From Prorocentrum cordatum (taxonomy: Eukaryota > Sar > Dinophyceae > Prorocentrales > Prorocentraceae): DNA of 64,000 nt. A program made the translations under genes and the position numbers. Shown piece by piece: positions 26,301 through 40,500 of this stretch. The notes below the pieces were generated by a model. That model was not told the origin of the DNA, made no database searches, and was given only the letters and a program-made list of their open reading frames with translations. Numbering within the stretch: the first letter of the stretch is position 1; each line of letters begins with the position of its first letter. The DNA lies in assembly GCA_963575745.1 (NCBI GenBank), contig CAUYUJ010019612.1:95733-159732 (forward strand), given 5' to 3'.

Positions 26301-29300
26301 GGGCCGTCTTGAGCGCCTTTTGGGCCGTTTCCCGGCCCTCGTGGGCCGTTTTGGAGCCCTCCTGGAGGCCTCTTGTGTTGTCTTGGGGCGGTCTTGGACC
26401 TCTTCGGCCGTCTTGGAGCGTCGGAAGCTCGAAAAGGCGAGAACGTGAACATTTTTGAAAACCAAGGGGAAATCAATGATATTCTTGACGTTCCGCGTGA
26501 CCCCACCAACCCGTCCATAGACGATGCTCAGAGGAGCTGCCTCGATCAGGGAAGTGGGCAGCACACAGAGGAAGGGTCCCTCTTGGAGCGCTCATGGGAC
26601 TCTTGGGCGCTCATGGGGCCGACTTGGGGCTCTCTCTTGGGCCTCCTTTGGGGTCCTCCGGTCATCTTTGAGCTGCCTTGGGGCCTCTTGGGGGTCTCTT
26701 GGGAGCCTCTTTGAGGCCTCTTGGGCGCCTCTTGGGGCCTCCTGGGCGCCTCTTGGGGCCCTCTTGAGGCGCTCATGGGGGCCTTGGGAGTGCTCTTGGG
26801 GCCATCTCGGAGGAGATCGAAAAAAAAAGGTGAGAGCTCTAATTACCACTCCCCCTCGGGAGCCCCAACAATCGCCTTCTGGGCCCCTCTTGGAACGCTC
26901 TTGGAGCGCTCTTGGGCGCTCCTGGGGCCGTCTTGGGGCTCTCTTGAGCCTCTCCTGGGGTCCTCATGAGCCCTATTGGAGCTGTATTGAGGCCTCGGAA
27001 GGCCATCGGAAGCGAAGCGGCGATAAGGCACACATCATTGATTTTCCTAAGGTTTTTTTTTGTTTGTTTTTTCTTTCTCCATATTTTGGCCTCTTGGCGG
27101 CCTCCTGGCGAGGCTCCGTGGCCACTCGGAGCCGTCTTGGAGCGGTCTTGGGGCCTCTTGGAGCATTTTGGGAGCCATCTTGAGCCATCTTGAGCTATCT
27201 TGGGTCATCTTGGAAGTCATCTTGGGCTCTCTGAGTCCCTCCTATAGAGCCATCTTGGGCTATCTTGGACGCCCCAACGACCCGCGACCCCACCCCTCCA
27301 GGTCCAGGGGAGGGGGTAGGGGTACCCCCCCCCTCCTCGAAGGGGAAGAAGGGGGGTTGGAAGAGAAAGCTCTCCAGACCACCTATACGCACAGAGGGCT
27401 GGTGGGATTTGCCTCTTGGGGCCTTCTTGGGGGTCCTCTTGGAGCGCTCTTCGGGCCTCTTGGGGGCCTCTTGGTCCATGTTGGGGCCATCTTGGGGGCG
27501 TGTAGCAGCTCTCTTGGGCCATCTTGGCGACTTTGGCGGCGTTGACCCCCCCCCCACTCTTCCCCCCTTCCCCGGCTAAGCCGCCTCCGCAATCTTTCTC
27601 CTGCGGCGCGGGAGCTAAAGCTCAGGCTTGTAGCTTTGCAAAACTCACGCGCCGGATCGGCGGATTTCTCTCACCGTCAATTTGTCCGCGGCATCTTCAG
27701 GACGGAGAGGCGTCCCAACAGGAGATCGACATGCTGACAGGCGCTTTGCCACTCTGTGTGCACTTTGATGTCTTTGAACCTGTTATCACGGATTCTGGTT
27801 TTGTATTCGATCCATGACGGTAGCCTCTCCAGTCATATGTGCCTTTGAAGTCTGAAGTTCTGGGTCGACATGCCGCAGCATTGAATCGATGTATTAGTTG
27901 TCGACTTGGGTCCTACCCAGCAGCCCTTAAGCTGTCGTGGTGGCTTGACACAGCGCGATGCCGCAATATCGCGCACACACACACCAGTATGCAGCCATCC
28001 GGCGTAGCTCCGATAATCCTATGCCGAAGCACAGTGGTGAAGTTGCAGTTGCAAGTACGACGCCCTACATTCGGGCCCAGTGCATCTGTCGCGCGGGTCT
28101 GAGTAGCTTTCGGGGGCGCGAGGCCGCTGTGGCTCCGAGTGCGAGTGCAGATTGAGCTGCGAGGGCCCGCGAAGAAGGGCTGGAGGGGAGGGAGGAATGG
28201 TGTAGTTAGTGGACAGATGCACGTCTCTCGCTCCTCCTGCGCCCCTGCGCTGTCTATGTCCTGCCGCCCGGAGGCCTGTCCAAGAAGTTCACCTCCCAGC
28301 TCAGCGACAGGCGGCCTGGCGCGACGGCTCTCTCGCGGCACCCGGCGCACTGAGGCCGGCAGCAGAAGCCAGCGGCAGGGCGATTCGACGAGGAAGCGCC
28401 GCAGCGTTTGCTTCGCCTTCTCCCTGTCCCCCCCGTTCGCTTCCTCCCCCTGGGGGCTCTGCTTGCCGGTCGGCCTGCGGAGCCGGGCAGGGTTAAGCAG
28501 GGGGATCGACTACAGAAGTGATTCACCCCAGAATTTATTTGTTCGTCGAATCTACGAGAAACGCGTTGAATACTCCGTAGGTCCACGGTAAGTTCTACGT
28601 TTTTGTCGGTAAATCCGACGGAAGTCTCAGTTTTGGGGTAAACCAATGCTGCTCGCGAACTGGGGTGCTTGCACCGCTGCGCCAGCATTCGGAAAGGTTC
28701 ATCTTGCCCACGCGAACGCGTCGCGCGGTCCGAGGGAACACGCATCCGCTCCCCTGGCACACCTGATGCCCCGACCTGTCCAGGAGCGAGTCCCGACGAA
28801 GATGTCGCAGCGGGATCCAGCCGTGGCAACGACAAAGAAGGCGGCCAACCACACCCAAAGGAGAGTCTGTGCACGTCAACAGAAGCCAAGGAGGCCAACT
28901 GACGCGAGTAATAGGCAGAGCCGCCCTCTTACCCCTTAGACGCACGGTGGAGGGTCGTGGCTAGAGGTGCGATCCTCCAGCGATGGTCGAACAGCGCTCG
29001 AGCGTGCCCAGATGTGCGCGTGCACACCATGACGAACCGACAACACACGCCCGTACCCATTGGGGGGGTCAGAGGGAGGAGGACCGGCTGTGGGTATGGG
29101 TGCGGGTTGTCGGACCCGGGGGGGAGGCTCCCTTTCGAGCGGTGATCCTCATCCGACAACGCGCACCCATAGCCCCCCCTCCCTCGTCCCCTATGTGTGT
29201 AGGTGTGTGCTGTTCTTTCGTCGCAGCAGGCAGTGGAATCCATGATACCCGAGCTGTGAATCGGAGCCGCGCCCGCGCGTTGCGTGGGCTGCCCACCGCG

Positions 29301-32300
29301 AGTGCCTGGCGTCGCCTGGCCATCTGTCCGTTTCGCGTCTCTGACCTCCGACGGTGATGCGTCGACGCTGTGCTGGCGGAAGGGTGGGAGGAGTTCAGAG
29401 AGGGGGAGGCACAGGACAGGGATGCGGAAAGAGACATGGGAGAGTGGAGAAAGGTACAGAGAGAGAGAGGGGAGAGGGAGAACAATGAGGAGGAGGAGAA
29501 GGAGAAGGAGGAGGAGGAGGAGGAGGAGACGGTTGAGGAGGAGGAGGAGGAGGAGGAGGAGGAGGAGGAGAAGGATACCCAGACGGGAAGGAAGGCGCGG
29601 AGCATGCGAAGGTGGCGGCGGATGTTCTTACATTTCACCTTAGCTGGTCTTTCCCGCAGCCTCCTCTCACAGGGGGGCCAAGATGAAGTGGATGTGGATG
29701 AACTTGGCCATCGAGGGTACGTACAAGGCGCTTGCATGCTAGCCTGGAACATCTGTTGCTGTTGAGACCTTCTTTCAGACGGTTGACACCGAAGTGCATC
29801 ACGTATGTAATCTCACCAGAGCGATGCATCATACTGACCCGTTTTGGTTGTTCGTTTGCTCGTTTGCTCGCTTGCATCTCTCGCAGCAGCTCCTGCGCTC
29901 GCGGCCCTCGTCCAACAGGTGCGTCGAGTGTGCTGCGAGTCTCATTCTCCGCGCGCGTGCTTTGCACGGCACCTGTGCGCTGACCATGCCAGCGAGTGGC
30001 AACGTCCTTGTGCCGTGCACGTGCGTGCGAATGCCCTCCTGGTATTCGGTTCTGTCCACGGACAATCACTTCTGCCTGCGCAGCCGCATTCGCCTTCGCC
30101 AGCCTGGAGCTGCCCCTGTGACGTCAAACCCCGATGTCACAGCGTGGCTTCATGTTTTGGGATGAGTGGGACGAGGCTGAGCGCTAGCTCATAGCCATGC
30201 CCGCTTTTCTGTAAGGGCTCCGTATAGCCTTCTCAGAAACTAGCAACTGCGTTGCCGTACAGTCGGGGCCCTGAAGAAGGAACCCTTTTCGTTGAGGAGG
30301 GGCTCCGTGTTCCTTGATTGTTTCACAGCTTGCCTCAGGCTTTCCTTATGTTTTCGATCGGAAATCGAAGTTCAACTTATGGAAAAAAGGGGCCTCGTTC
30401 CTTATTTAGGGTTCCTTGGGTCAACGCCTCGACTGTATCCAGAATCTGTCGGGCGTCGTGGCCTCCCGTGGCCTCCCGCTGTATCAGTATTCGTATATGT
30501 GCCAGCGGTCGTATGAGTAAGAGTAGCAATGCTGACAGTGGTTCTATCATTCTTAGTCTTCGTGCTTCTATCAGTCGTGGAAGTAGGATTGGGATTAGCA
30601 TTCGTACGCGTATTCGTACTAGCACGAGTATGCGTACCAGTACCCGTATGAGTATCAATGTCAGTCGTAACCTTGTTAATCTGTGTATTGGTGGTGGTAA
30701 CGGTGAAGGAATCTTATTCGTACCACCCATATCATTGGTAAGCGTAGTCGTACAAGTATTCGTAGTTTTTTTCGTGTGAGTGTCACTATTCGGATTTGTA
30801 TTCCTATTCGCACTATTGTTCGTGTCGCCCTTACCAGAGCGTCGTTGGGCCAGTGCGTGCCAGCCGAGGTGTAGGGAACTCGTTTGGCCAGGAGTGTTGA
30901 CGAATGTTTCCAGCGAGAGCGAGCCAACGAGATTAAAGCCATTCGACGAGACGAAGCGGCTTTTGCAAACTGCGGCAAGCATGATGTTTGTAATTTTGGC
31001 GGGACTGTTAGTCAGCGTGTTCGTATTCGTTTGTATTATCGTATTAGTCTGTGTAGTTGTCTGCGCGTGCCCGTGTCAGTTTATTCAATCGCTTCGCTCA
31101 TTCCGCCGGCCCATGTTGCATGATCGCTACTGCTTCGCCGTGGGCCCGGGGCCATTGTGGCGCCGCCGAGGAGGAAGAAGATGAGGATGGGGAAGGGGAG
31201 GGGAGGAGGAGGAGAGGATGAGAAGGAGAGGAGGACCCCCTGGGGGTCTCTGGGGGGTCTTCAGGCCCAAGTGCAAGGGACGGTTTGGATCGGTCTGACG
31301 GTCAGCCCGCACGTGCCTGGTCAACGTCTCCCTCCTGCCCTCCTCCTCCTCCTCCTCCTCCTCCTCCTCCTCCTCCTCCTCGTCCTCTTCTTAGCTACAA
31401 TAACTCAAGCTTGCAGCCGCCGTGGTTGTCCCGCGCGCGGACGCACACCTTGGGCGCAGTACTATCGCGTTGGGCAAGGCGGGCCTGCCCTTTTACGTTC
31501 TTCAGCATGTGCGGCGATGTGCGACGCTAGCTGCTCTCGCCTGAACAGCAGTGCGGCAAGACGACGGTGCGCACACGTCACGCACGCTATGCAAATGCAG
31601 GCAGTCAAACTGGCCATCGTGCGGACGCTGGCTGCACCTCCTTGGCCATGTCGTCTTGTGTGCGGGGCTGGGTTTTTTGCAGGTGGTGTGCATGTACTTC
31701 TTGGGCCGACTGGCCTGGGGTTGGTGTTGTGACATTTCGTTAACGAAGGTGTACGATGCTACATGCGCCGTATCGGTTTTGCTTAAGGGGATGCAGCCTG
31801 TGCGAACATGGTATTACGCTCTGCATGCTCATGCTCGCCATCTCGTCATACTTTTTCGGGCGGTGCATCACGATTGGCGGCGCGACACTTGACAACGTTG
31901 CTGCTTTGAAGAACATGGTCTCATGTGCCACCGCACCCGCTTTGAGACCGATCGGGACTACCCAGGGAGGCCATCGAGGAATGCGAGTCGGGTGGCGTGT
32001 TTCTCGTCGACACGAGGGGCGGGCCCTCCGTGCATACTCGCGTCGGCCGGCGGCTGCGGGCATGCTTTTCTCTTTTGATCATTTCAGGCGGTAGTCGGGT
32101 GGGTGTGACCGGGAGGATAGGGGGGTCCTTTAGAAGATTGCAGAAACCTTGTCAGGCAGCCCTTGGCATTCTTCCACGCCTCAACGTGCCGCAGGCGCGG
32201 TGGCGGATCTCCACGGGTACCGTGCCTGCCGTCGGTTGCGGTATTATGTTTTGGCAGTCCAGTGGGGTGGCCTGCGACGGCTCCGCGACTTTGCACCACG

Positions 32301-35300
32301 GGCCATGGCCTGGGCCCAGGAGTCGCCCAATCGGAAGGCATAAGTCTTCCAGCTAGCGATCGGGCACGAGGAGGAGACGCTTCCTTCTCGTGAAGGTCAC
32401 GCGGCCTACCCTGTGGACAATGCCCATACGATCCTGAAGGTCACGTTCTGCACGTTCACAGCGGGCAGAGTCGCACGGCATCTCCTGCTTCGGCTCCTCG
32501 TGAAGCATGCGGCCAGGCGCCGCGGGGCGGGCGGTTCCGTGGTCGATGTGTAATTTTGCGGTGCTGGTTGGCCCGCATCGTTCTGCGCAAAAGTGCGGTG
32601 CCGTCTTGATGATGGCGTCCTGGCGGGCAGGCCGCATCCGCTCGTACAGCAGCTCCCTCGGGCGTATCCGCATCCCGAACAGCGTTAGGATGTCACGTCG
32701 CACGCCGGCGGGGTGGATCGTATCCCCTCGGCCAAGTGGGTCTCATCGAAGCGTCGGCGTAATGCTGATGGTGAGCGTGGCGACGAGTGTCGCCGAGGGC
32801 TTTACGCAGTTCCAGAGCGGCAAGCGCGGATGTTTCCCCAACCCAGGTTGTGAGCCAGCAGCTGTCGGTATCGGACAGTGCCCCAAGTAACGGGCGTCCG
32901 CCTGTGGCATGGTGGACGCGTGTGGGGCGTCTTGGCGCACGCCGCGATTACATGCAGCCACTGGGCTTCCTGACATAAACCGAGATGGCGTCCGGTTCTT
33001 TTCGTGCCGCGCAGGTTTTGATGGCAATGTTGGAGCTGGCCCCGCCTAAAACAGTCCGAACACGATGATCATGCTTGGTAAAACTATGGTCCTGTCGACC
33101 AGCCAGCCCTGATCCGGATGATTGCGATGCATCCTGTGGCGTGTCGTCGGAAGGCCGACAGTACCCATGGCTGTGAGCATGCGCATGGGCCACGGTGTTT
33201 GCAATTTCTTGCATGGTCCAGTTTGGGTTTCCACCCTCATGCATGGCTGTACTCTCTGCCTGTGTGGCCGTTCTGTGGCTCGAGGCGCCTGCGAACGTTC
33301 GTTACTGTACGCTGTTCTTTTTGACGTGCCGCTCGTACGATGCTTCCTGCCATGCGCGACGTGTTCATGTGCAGCTCGTCGTGCGAGCTCATCGGCGGTG
33401 TCTACACGTACCCATCCTGGCAGACTCGCGCGCCGCAACTTCTGCGTGGAGTCGCTCCGCGAGTGCGCCGAGAAGGGCGTTGTGCTGGCACCTCTGGTTC
33501 CCAAGGTGGAGTCAGTCTCCGGTGGCGACAGCAGCTCGAGGAGGGGTCCTCGCAGCCCCTGCCCTGACATCGTGTCTGGATTCCATGGGCAGGGCGACTG
33601 TTGAGACGCGTGTGCGCTTCGACTTGAAGTCAGTCGGCTACGTTGCGCTCTGGGCGCCTACGGCGGCTAAAGAGTTCCGTCTCTGCCCTGTCTTCGGATG
33701 GGGACCTCTGCGTCACAGTGCGGCATCGTCAATGTCGAGGCTTTCGCCGTGCTCGCCTTCCCGTGAGCCCGCTGCCGCATGCCCTGGCAACTCCTGTGCG
33801 CGCGGTTGCTCAATCGTCGTCTTCTCCACGCCCTCTCCGTCGAATCGGGGGTGTGCAGTTCCTGTGGCGGGGGATGGAATAAAGGTAGAAGCTTCGGGTT
33901 TCGCAGTGCGCGCTTTGCCTGACGTTCGCGGTGCATGTAGATCGTTTTTGGGGTTGCTGCGGTTATGCTTTTGCTGGATTTGGCAACCATAAGTGTTCGG
34001 TCGTCCGTTCTTTCTTCTTCTTCTTCTTCTTTTCTTCTTCTTCTGAGTCTGATTATGATTATGACGATTCTTATTATTATCAGGGGCGGGGGTGGCAGGT
34101 GGCAGTGGTGTCCTGCGATCTCTGGTGGCCAGGGTTCCCGAGCCAGGAGCCTTCGGTCTGGACCCTGGGGGCCAGCCCCCCCCACCGATTTTGACGAGGC
34201 GTCCGCTCCCTTGGACGCTTTCCAGCGAGGGGCCCGACTCGCGCCAGACGAAGTGACTTTTCGCCATAGCCCTGCCTACCTACCTTATCCTCCTCGTCCT
34301 CGTCCTTCACTTCCTCTTCCTCCTCCTCTTCCTCCTCCTTCTCCTCCTCCTCCTCCTCCTCCTCCTCCTCCTCCTCCTCCTCCTCCCCCTCCTTCTTGGA
34401 GTCGCTGCTGTGGGGTAACATACAAGGTGTGGGGACATTCGTTGCTGCGTTCGCGCGCTCGGGGGAGACCTGACGATTCGACTGTATTATGCTTCCTCTG
34501 TGGAGGGTACCGTTCCAGCAGGGCGGCCAGCGCCAAGATGATAAGCAGCTGCAGGGGCGCCAGGGTTGGAGCGACGTATCGTGAGCAGTTGCGCCTTTTA
34601 CCGACGGCTAGTTCCCGCGACACTGCACTGGTCGACCGACGCTGCATTTGCGCGCCCTGGGAAGCATACCGCTCGACGAAGAGTTATGGTTACGATCACT
34701 GTGGCGGCAGCTCTTGGTGGTTCCAGAGGACCGCGAGCAATCAGCGATGGAGCCCAGGACGGCCACCCCTTCTGTTGCACCCCAGGCGGCCGAGCAGCAG
34801 GACCGTCTTGTGATGCGGTGCTTTGGTCTGCTTGGGTGTGCGTTCGATTGAGTTGCTCAGTCAGGGGGCCGGGCTGCACGACGGGATGCCAGGCCCGAGA
34901 GAGGCCCGAGAGAGGCTCACTGAAGTTAGCCTGAATTAGTTTCACCGTCCTAGTCGCCACGAGCCACTCTATTCCTCCCCCCTCCTCCCTCCTCGCGGTC
35001 TGCCAGCACCTCCACCTCCTCCTCCTCCTCCTCCTCCTCCTCCCCTCCTTCTCCTCATCTTCCTCCTCTACCTCCTTCTCCGTCTCCTCCTCTTCCTCCT
35101 CCTCCTCCTCCTCTTGCTCCTCCTGTTCGTGCCTCCTTCCCCCGCCTCCCCCCCCCCCCACGCACACACACGCACCTACGAGCCCTTGGCGCGCAGGAGC
35201 TCTTCGACCAGCCCGTCCTGCCCTCCGCGGTGCCGCGCCTGCCCAGTTGGCGACATGGAAGGGAAGAGGAAAGAGGGGGCGGGCGAGGAGGGGGAGGCGA

Positions 35301-36113
35301 AGGAGGACGAGGAGGACAAGGAGGAGAAGGAGGCGGAGGAGGAGGTGGAGGAGGAGGAGGAGGGACTGGAGGAGGGGCGCTGAGGCGCTAAGGCGAGAGC
35401 CGCATGGTGAAAACGACCCGCCGTCAATCAGTGAAGCTCTGGCAAGTTCGTAGGACAACTGTGCGCGGTGCTCAGGCGAGAGCCACATTTTGAAAACCAC
35501 CCGCCCTCAATCCATGAAACGCTTGCACATGTTTAAGACGAGTGTGCGCGGCGCTCTGGCGAGAGCTACATTTTGAACACCACCCGCCCTCCATCTGCGA
35601 TGTAGTTGCCAGTTTCCAAGATTCAAGCTCATAGTAGTGAGGCAGTCTCAGACGGATGTGCGTGGCGCTAGTGCGAGAGCCACATGTTGAAAACCACCCG
35701 CCAGCCACCTGTGAAACTGTTGCCACATCTGAAGCTTCAGGATCACAGATGGTATGGAAGACTCAGGCGAAACGCCCAGCCCACCTTTCCGACTGGCCTC
35801 GGGGTGCGACAGGGCAGAATTCTGTAGAAGCAGAATGGACTGGATGATGATGATGATGATGATGATGAGGAGGAGGAGGAGGAGGAGGAGGAGCAGGAGG
35901 ATGAGTAGGAATAGCACGAGAAGGAGGACACGACGGAGCATAATGAGGATAAGGATGAGGAGGAGCATGATGACGATGATTATGTTGCTGACGATGATGC
36001 TGCTGCTGATGATGAGGATGATGATGCATGCTGATGGTGATGCTGATGCTTGACAATGCTGATGCTGTTGATGATGCTGCTGATGACGATGACGATGCTG
36101 ATGATGCTGATGC

Positions 36114-36151
<38 letters not shown>

Positions 36152-36293
36152 ATGTTGATGATGATCGTGATTACGATTACGATGATGCTGATGATGATGA
36201 TGATGATGATGCTGATGATGATGATGATGCAGCTGATGATGTTGATGATGCTGATGCTGATGATGCTGACGATTATGATGACTAAGATGCTGC

Positions 36294-36346
<53 letters not shown>

Positions 36347-37491
36347 CTGATGCTGACGATGCTGAGGATGCTGATGCGGATGATGATGATGCTGATGCTG
36401 ATGATGCTGATGATGCTGAAGCTGATGATGCTGATGCTGCTGCTGATGCTGATGCTGCTGCTGATGATGATGGTGGTGATGAGATTGATGATCATTAGGA
36501 TGTTGATGTTGATGCTGCTGATGATGATGATCATGATGATGCAGATGTCGATGATGATGCTTATGATGATGCAGATGATGCTGATGTTGATGATGACGAG
36601 GAGGAGGTGGTGGAGGAGGAGGAGGAGAAGGATTAGGAGGAGAATGCTGATGTGGATAGGAGGGAGGAGGAGAAGGAGGAGGAGGAGGAGGAGACCGAGG
36701 AGGAGGAAGAGGAGGAGGAGGACGAGGAGGATGGGGAGGAGGGGGAGGAGGACAAGCTAGGTGCGCTCGCGTCATATCTGACGTCCTACCCCACCCACCC
36801 ATCCCTTACCATGGCGCTGAATTTCTCTACCGCGACGCGTGTCGTAGCGGACCTGTGGCTCCGCGCCGCGTGCGTAGTGGGTGGTGGTGCACTGCGTGCG
36901 TGGCGTGCGTGTTTGCGTGGTTTGTCGAGTGGGTGGTGTGGAGTAGTGGTGGTGTGGTGGTGTTGGTGAGGTGGTGGTGGTGGGTGCTGCTGGCGGTGTG
37001 GTGTGGTGGTGCTGGTGGAGGTGGTGTTGGACGGACTTTTGGTGCTGTGGTGTTGTGGTGGTGTGGTGGTGGTGGTGGTGTGCGGATGCGGCGCGGTGGT
37101 GGCGGGCGGATGGGCGCGCGAGAAAGAGGCCCGCGCTGGGGCGAGAACGCCATCCTGAACGACGGAGGCAAAACACCGATCCGAAAATGCGGCCCACGCT
37201 GCAGCGGGAGCACGATTCGGAACGATTCGGGAGCAGAAATGAGGCCGGCGCCTCAACGAGAGCAGCATTTGGGGAAAAAATGACGCCGGCGCCTCAGCGA
37301 GAGTCGTTTCCCGGGATTTCCCGGGCATCCTGTGTGTAAAAAAACAGTACGCGGAGGGTGCGCGGCCATCACCCGGACGCCATCAGGGAAGAGGGAGAGT
37401 ATATTCATATTGAGTAATTGTGGAGGAGCGTCAATCGGGGCATTGAGAGCAGGATGATGATGATGATATGAATATGATGATGATAAATGAA

Positions 37492-37563
<72 letters not shown>

Positions 37564-40500
37564 CTGATGATGATGATGATGGTGATGGTGATGGTGATGG
37601 TGATGGTGATGGTGATGATGCTGATGCTGATGCTGATGCTGCTGATGATGGTGATGGTGATTGTGATGGTGATGGTGATGGTTGTGGTGGTGGTGATGGT
37701 GATGATTAGGATGCTGATGACGATGATGACGACGAGGATGATGATTATGATTATGATGATGATGCTGATGATGCTGATGAGGATGCTGATGATGATGCTG
37801 CTGATGATGATTCTGATGCTGATGCGGCTGATGATGATGCTGATGATGATGATGATGATGATGACGATGAGGAGGAGGAGGAGGTGGAGGAGGAGGAGGC
37901 GGAGGAGGAGGAGGAGGAGGACCTGTGTAAGCCCAAGAGTCATCAACAATGTTGGAGTAAACCCTCCCTCCGTGCTCCTTCTTTATCGGCCCCTACACGG
38001 GTTCATTTCCATTGATGGAACTGGCTCGTTGGAAGACACCCGTTTGAAGACCCTGAAGCATGCCAAACCGTTCGTTTCCGGAATCGTGTCAGAGCGCCAT
38101 TCCTAGGAATTCAACACAGAGAACCAGCGTAACTGTTGCACCTGCATAATCATGAATTCTTCCAAGACGCCGTTCCTGGTACGTTGATGATGGGAATTCG
38201 TGAAACTCTTGCAAATGTTTAAAACGAGTGTGCGCGGCGCTAAGGCGAGAGCCACATAAAAAAAAACACCCGCCCTCAATCCGTGAAAGTCTTGCAACTT
38301 GTAAAACGAATATTCGCCTCGCTGAGGCGAGAGCCACATTTTGAACACGACCCGCCCTCCAATCCGTGAAGCTCTTGCAAAGGTTGAAACGAATGTGCGC
38401 CGCGCTAAAGCGATAGCCACATTTTGAGAACGACCCGCCCTCAATCCGTGAAACGCCTGCAAATTTTGAGAACGAATGTGCGCGGCGCTAAGGCGAGTTT
38501 CTTGTGTGTGAAAACGGCCCGCCCTCAATCCGTGCAGCTCTTGCAAATGTTAGAACGAATGTGCGCCGAGCTAAGGCGGGAGCCACATTTTGAAAAAGGC
38601 CCGCCCTCCATCTGTGAAAGTGTTGCCAATTTGAAGGTCCAGAGTCATACATGATGAGGACGTCTCAGGCGAAACGCCCNNNNNNNNNNNNNNNNNNNNN
38701 NNNNNNNNNNNNNNNNNNNNNNNNNNNNNNNNNNNNNNNNNNNNNNNNNNNNNNNNNNNNNNNNNNNNNNNNNNNNNNNGAGGAGGCGGAGGAGGATTGC
38801 CAAGCTCGCTATAGGTTTATAGGGTACCTAAACCCATCTTTAAGGCTTCGGCAGCTGTTACCAACATCTTAAAAAAGTTCATTGGATGGCAGAAGTCTGG
38901 AGCCAGAGGCTGGGGAGGGGGTAAGCCCGCGGTGTAGCCTTTTGTCTGGCCCGAGTCCACGGGCAGGGAGGGGAAAATGCATCTCTTCCGGGTTTGGCGG
39001 TCGTGTCCCGATTGCGGGGGTCTCTTAGGGCCAGAGGGGAAACAACCCTAACGACCCCCCGAAGGACGGAGGAAGAGGAGGAGGGAGGAGGGAGGAGAGA
39101 GGAGGGTAGGGAGGAGGGAGGAGGAGAGGAGGGAGCGGGAGGAAGGAGGAGGGAGGAGGGAGGGGAGGAGGGAGGAGGAGGAGGGAGGAGGGAGGAGGGG
39201 GGGAGGGGGGAGGGAGGAGGGAGGAGAGAGAGGGGAGGGAGGAGGGAGGAGGGAGGGAGGGGAGGAGGGATGAGGAGGGATGAGGGAGGAGGGAGGAGGG
39301 AGGAGGAGGAGGGAGAAGGAAGGGAGGGGAAGAGGGAGGAGGGAGGAGGGAGGACCCATTGGACTGTGACCCATTGGGTTGGTTCCCGCGTATACGCGGC
39401 GCTCCTCCCTTCTGCGAGCGCCCGCGACCTATAGGCCCTATGGGTCGTCGCAGCCAGGAAGGCACCGCAGGTAGCGCCTGTAGGCGCTGCCGTTGGGGAG
39501 CGCGGGTGCCTTTAGGCAGGGAGGGCCTGTAGGCGCGCCTATAGGCGAGGAGGGCCTGTAGGCGCGCCTGTAGGCAGGGAGGAAGGAGGAGGGAGAGAGG
39601 GGGGGGAGTGCCTCTAGGCAAGGAGGGCCTGTAGGCATGCCTGTAGGCAAGGAGGGGGGGGGCGGTGGAGGAGTGCCTATAGGCACGGGGTGCCTGTAGG
39701 CGTGCTTGTAGGCAGGGAGGAAGGGAGGGGGAGGGAGGGGGGAAAGGCGCGCGCGCGCGCCGTGCCCCTTTCTGACCGTCCGGCGCTAGCATGCGTGCAC
39801 GAAGGTCGAGGCGGCCACGCCTATCAGCCGCACCTTGGCAGCTAGCTCGTCCACGTCCAGCGTGTCCCGCAGCGCCCACAGCAAGAGCTCGCCCCTCGGC
39901 GGGCCCCACGCGGCATGCACCGCCTCCTGGTGGGCCTCCATGGCGGCACAGCATTCAATCAGGTGCTGGAAGCAGGCCGCGCCGCCAGCGCACAACGGGC
40001 ACGCCTCGGGCAGGCGCTCCGCTGGCAAACCCCAGACCCCGACCGAGATTTGGAGCGACACGCGCGCGGCGCACCATGCACGGTGGAACCGCCACATAGT
40101 TCGCCCCCATGACGCCCACCTGAGGGCGGGGGGCCAGTCGCAATGCAGAGGGAGGACCTCTGCGATGGGTACGAGGCCGGTGTCGTTCAAGCGGCTCAGC
40201 TGTTCCCGGAACCAGACCTGCTCGGTTTCGCGGGTCCGCGGCAACACGGCCGAGCGAGCCCAGCCGCGAAGGGCGCGCCGCCTCGCCTGCGCACCCGCCT
40301 GGGCCGCGACAGCCAGGCTCTCCGGCGGCGCCCCCACCCCGAAAAGGGCGGCCACCGCGGCGGCGGCGTGCAGCCAACAACCGCCTTGGCGCGCGCCAGC
40401 GCTGCCCGCACAGCCGGGGCAATCGGCGTCTGCTCCTGCAACAGGAGCATCCGGGCCTATGACCTAGCGATCCGGAGGGCCACTTTGCTCGAAGCCCGCG

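Noticed and set aside
35230-35383. Extension of exon g through VPRLP and beyond
   Set aside because: A GTGCCG donor at 35230 lets the strand continue as VVFNP in the next exon, which fits the P5 fold; reading through enters a GGA repeat.
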